From assembly GCA_016870595.1 (NCBI GenBank), contig VGBI01000012.1, positions 1-40,483 on the forward strand: DNA of 40,483 bases, read 5' to 3'. Both the position numbers and the translations under genes were made by a program. This document shows, piece after piece, positions 38,646 through 40,483 of the stretch (position 1 is the stretch's first letter; each line of letters opens with the position of its first letter). This DNA comes from Actinomycetota bacterium (lineage in GTDB: Bacteria; Actinomycetota; Acidimicrobiia; IMCC26256; PALSA-555). The notes below the pieces were generated by a model. That model saw only the letters and a program-made list of their open reading frames with translations, ran no database searches and was not told the origin of the DNA.

Positions 38646-39773
38646 TCAGGGCTCGGAGATCTGGAGCACGCCCCGGGCCAGCTTGCCGTCGTGCAGGTCG
38701 TCGGCGGCCCGGCGCCACTCGGTGAGCGGGTAGCGCGCGCTGACCAGCTCGTCGAGCTTGATGATCCCCCGGCGGTACATGTCGACGATGAGGGGGATGT
38801 CCTTCTGGGGTCGGTGCGAGCCCGCCCGCGACCCGGTCAGGTTGCGCTCGACGTGGGTGAGCAGCGTGACCCGGGTGTCGACGGTGGTCGTCGGGGCGGG
38901 CACCCCGACCGCGACCGCGGTGCCACCCCAGTCGAGCATGTCGAGCGCGGCCTGGAGCAGGGCCGGGTGGCCGACGCACTCGAACACGTAGTCGACGCCC
39001 CCGGCGCCGAACGGGCCGGTGTTGGGCGCGGTCGTGGCGGGCCCGTCGAAGGGCACCATCTCGCGGACCCGGGCGGGCAGGTCGAGGTCGGGGGTGCTGC
39101 AGATGAAGTCGGTCGCCCCGAAGTCGCGGGCGAACGGCTCCTTCTCGGCCAGCGTGTCGACCGCGATGATCCGGCCCGCGCCCTTGGCCCGAGCTCCCTG
39201 GATCACGTTGAGGCCGACGCCGCCGACGCCGATCACCACACAGGTGTCGCCGAGGCCGAGGTCGGTCCGGTTCCACACCGATCCGATGCCGGTGAGCACA
39301 CCGCAGCCGATCAGGCACGCCACCGAGAGGTCGATGTCCTCGGGGATCTTGACGCACTGGTTGGCCTGCACCACGCTGTACTCGGAGAAGAACGAGGCGC
39401 CCGCGAAGTTCCAGGCCGGCTCCCCACCGAGCATGAACGGCTGGCTGGCGTTGCCCATGCTCTTGCGGCAGTGGGCGGGCCGCCCGGTCACGCAGTGCTT
39501 GCACAGCCCGCAGAACGCAAGCGTGTGGAGCACCACGTGGTCGCCGGGGGCGACGTGGGTCACGGCCTCGCCCACCTCGGCCACGACCCCGGCCCCCTCG
39601 TGTCCGAGCACGCAGGGCACGTTCCAGGGGATGACGCCGTCGATCACCGACAGATCGCTGTGGCAGAGCCCGGCGGCCACCAGCCGCACCTTGACCTCGG
39701 TGGGCCCGGGGGCCCGGACCGCGAGGTCGTCGCGGATCTCGGCCTTCTCGCCGTCGTACACCAGTCCGAGCAT
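38646..39773 (-). CDS. Zinc-dependent alcohol dehydrogenase (class III/MDR family)
   Basis: 375 residues. Catalytic zinc ligands Cys37 (GLCHSD) and His58/Glu59 (GHEGAG), structural zinc cysteines 88, 91, 94 and 102 (FCGLCKHC...HC), a third catalytic Cys at about 157 (IGCGVLTG), nucleotide fold GVGGVG (182-187) and Asp206 (AVDTL) for NAD. It resembles the mycothiol/NDMA-dependent or Rxyl_3153-type dehydrogenases of actinobacteria that act on a wide range of alcohols. ATG 39773 follows GGGAGG; the 20 codons before it read as low-complexity. It has its own likely promoter (TACGAT, 39856-39851). It may oxidise side-chain alcohols made by the P450s; this is inference. Confidence 0.93.
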   Translation of the reverse strand: MLGLVYDGEKAEIRDDLAVRAPGPTEVKVRLVAAGLCHSDLSVIDGVIPWNVPCVLGHEGAGVVAEVGEAVTHVAPGDHVVLHTLAFCGLCKHCVTGRPAHCRKSMGNASQPFMLGGEPAWNFAGASFFSEYSVVQANQCVKIPEDIDLSVACLIGCGVLTGIGSVWNRTDLGLGDTCVVIGVGGVGLNVIQGARAKGAGRIIAVDTLAEKEPFARDFGATDFICSTPDLDLPARVREMVPFDGPATTAPNTGPFGAGGVDYVFECVGHPALLQAALDMLDWGGTAVAVGVPAPTTTVDTRVTLLTHVERNLTGSRAGSHRPQKDIPLIVDMYRRGIIKLDELVSARYPLTEWRRAADDLHDGKLARGVLQISEP

Positions 39774-39850
39774 CGCCCGCCTCCCGTCCGGGGCGCCCCG
39801 CCGGGTCGCCACCTCACCGCTTCGCTGCGTCACCGTCTCGACGGTTCTGG

Positions 39851-39856
39851 ATCGTA
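39851..39856 (-). promoter_or_regulatory. Candidate -10 element TACGAT
   Basis: Read on the minus strand; start near 39844 gives a 71-base leader ending in GGGAGGCGG before ATG 39773. Confidence 0.35.
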
Positions 39857-39875
39857 GGGCACCCGCACCCGCCGG

Positions 39876-40483
39876 TCAGGCCGGAGCGCTCCAGCCCTGG
39901 CGCAGCTCGTACTTGAGCACCTTGCCGCCCGCGTTGCAGGGGAGGTCGGCGCGAACCTCGACGTACCGGGGGACCTTGTAGTTGGCAATGTGCTCCCGGG
40001 CCCAGGCGATGACCGCGTCGGGGTCGACGACCGCGCCGGCCCGGGCGATCACGAAGGCCGCCCCGACCTCGCCGAGGCGGTCGTCGGGCACGCCGACCAC
40101 CGCGGCCTGGGCGATCCCCGGGTGGGTGCAGAGGATCCCCTCGATCTCGGCCGGGTACGCGTTGAACCCGCCGACGATGTACATGTCCTTCAGGCGGTCG
40201 GTGATCCGGAGGTACCCGCGCTCGTCCATGATCCCGATGTCGCCGGTGTGCAGCCACCCGTCGGCGTCGATGGTCGCCGCGGTCGCATCGGGGTCGCCGT
40301 AGTAGCCGGGCATCAGGTGGTACCCGCGGGTCACGACCTCACCGGGCGTACCGGGCGGCAGCTCCAGGCCATCGGGATCGACGATCCGCAGCTCGGTGTC
40401 GGGGATGGCCCGGCCCGAGAAGTTGGCGATCGTCTCGGGATCGTCGTCGTAGCGGCACATCGACACCGTGCCGGTGGTCTCGG
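39876..40483 (-). CDS. Acyl-CoA ligase, FadD3-like, C-terminal part (5' end outside window)
   Basis: The frame stays open to the right edge, so an apparent start at 40466 is internal; the visible 202 residues begin in the A5 motif (ETTGTVSMCRYDDD). Then come PDTELRIVDPDG, GYHLMPGYYGDP, TGDIGIMDERGYLRITDR and KDMYIVGGFNAYPAEIEG, the A7-A8 hinge, and the catalytic lysine in CNAGGKVLKYELR. These fit the AMP-forming acyl-CoA ligases; NAYPAEIE and GEVGAAFVIA resemble FadD3, the ligase for the C/D-ring propanoate in steroid degradation. FadD13-type ligases are an alternative. The gene probably starts just beyond the window. It precedes the alcohol dehydrogenase by about 100 bp on the same strand. 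Confidence 0.88.
   Translation of the reverse strand, partial: ETTGTVSMCRYDDDPETIANFSGRAIPDTELRIVDPDGLELPPGTPGEVVTRGYHLMPGYYGDPDATAATIDADGWLHTGDIGIMDERGYLRITDRLKDMYIVGGFNAYPAEIEGILCTHPGIAQAAVVGVPDDRLGEVGAAFVIARAGAVVDPDAVIAWAREHIANYKVPRYVEVRADLPCNAGGKVLKYELRQGWSAPA

Noticed and set aside
1-40483. tRNA, rRNA, riboswitch, insertion sequence, toxin-antitoxin or phage defence genes
   Set aside because: No cloverleaf-like sequence, transposase, inverted-repeat pair flanking a gene, or defence domain was found on reading both strands; the gaps are short and explained by promoters, hairpins and simple repeats.

Overview
The window is very GC-rich, densely packed DNA from a high-GC Actinomycetota. 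The gene set (many acyl-CoA dehydrogenases, CaiB/BaiF CoA-transferases, short-chain dehydrogenases, amidohydrolases, two P450s, mycobacterial-type steroid side-chain genes) suggests an Acidimicrobiia-like bacterium (Iamia/Ilumatobacter relatives). This taxonomic placement is an inference from gene content, not from a marker gene. No rRNA, tRNA, CRISPR array, insertion sequence or phage gene was seen, and no gap between genes exceeds 300 bases.

Layout. 1-285: 3' end of a CaiB/BaiF transferase. 328-3577 (minus): amidohydrolase, SDR and MFS exporter operon. 3642-7431 (minus): Fbp-type ferric iron ABC importer (binding protein, fused permease, ATPase) behind a DtxR/IdeR-like box, with a 25-bp tandem repeat at the permease/ATPase junction. 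7612-16058: FadD17-like acyl-CoA ligase, metallo-beta-lactamase-fold hydrolase, HSD17B4-type SDR, P450, TesB thioesterase, amidohydrolase, M20 peptidase. 16021-23638 (minus): an igr-type steroid side-chain operon, in transcription order double-CaiB, chsE2, chsH2, chsE1, chsH1, ltp2. 23674-27710: SDR, acyl-CoA dehydrogenase, low-molecular-weight phosphatase, CaiB. 27723-31572 (minus): chsE4/chsE5-like dehydrogenase pair, alpha/beta hydrolase, SnoaL-like protein, divergent from a CYP125-like P450 (31651-32874) across a KstR-like operator. 32891-34551 (minus): two SDRs. 34747-36797: secreted glycine-rich protein overlapping a BKACE-family enzyme, then a 24-bp perfect inverted repeat. 36961-40483: lipocalin-like hypothetical, membrane-anchored SH3 protein, zinc alcohol dehydrogenase, partial FadD3-like ligase.

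How it fits together. By analogy with Mycobacterium tuberculosis, CYP125 oxidises the sterol side-chain terminus, a FadD ligase activates it, ChsE4-ChsE5 and ChsE1-ChsE2 desaturate the acyl-CoA, ChsH1-ChsH2 hydrate it and Ltp2 (with the DUF35 part of ChsH2) performs the final retro-aldol cleavage. The SDRs, CaiB proteins and thioesterase could process acyl-CoA intermediates. The FadD3-like ligase at the right edge would fit C/D-ring degradation. Most genes in operons are joined by 4-bp GTGA overlaps. Several genes without a Shine-Dalgarno sequence have a TANNNT box exactly six bases before the start codon, which suggests leaderless mRNAs. Convergent genes share short hairpins that contain both stop codons.
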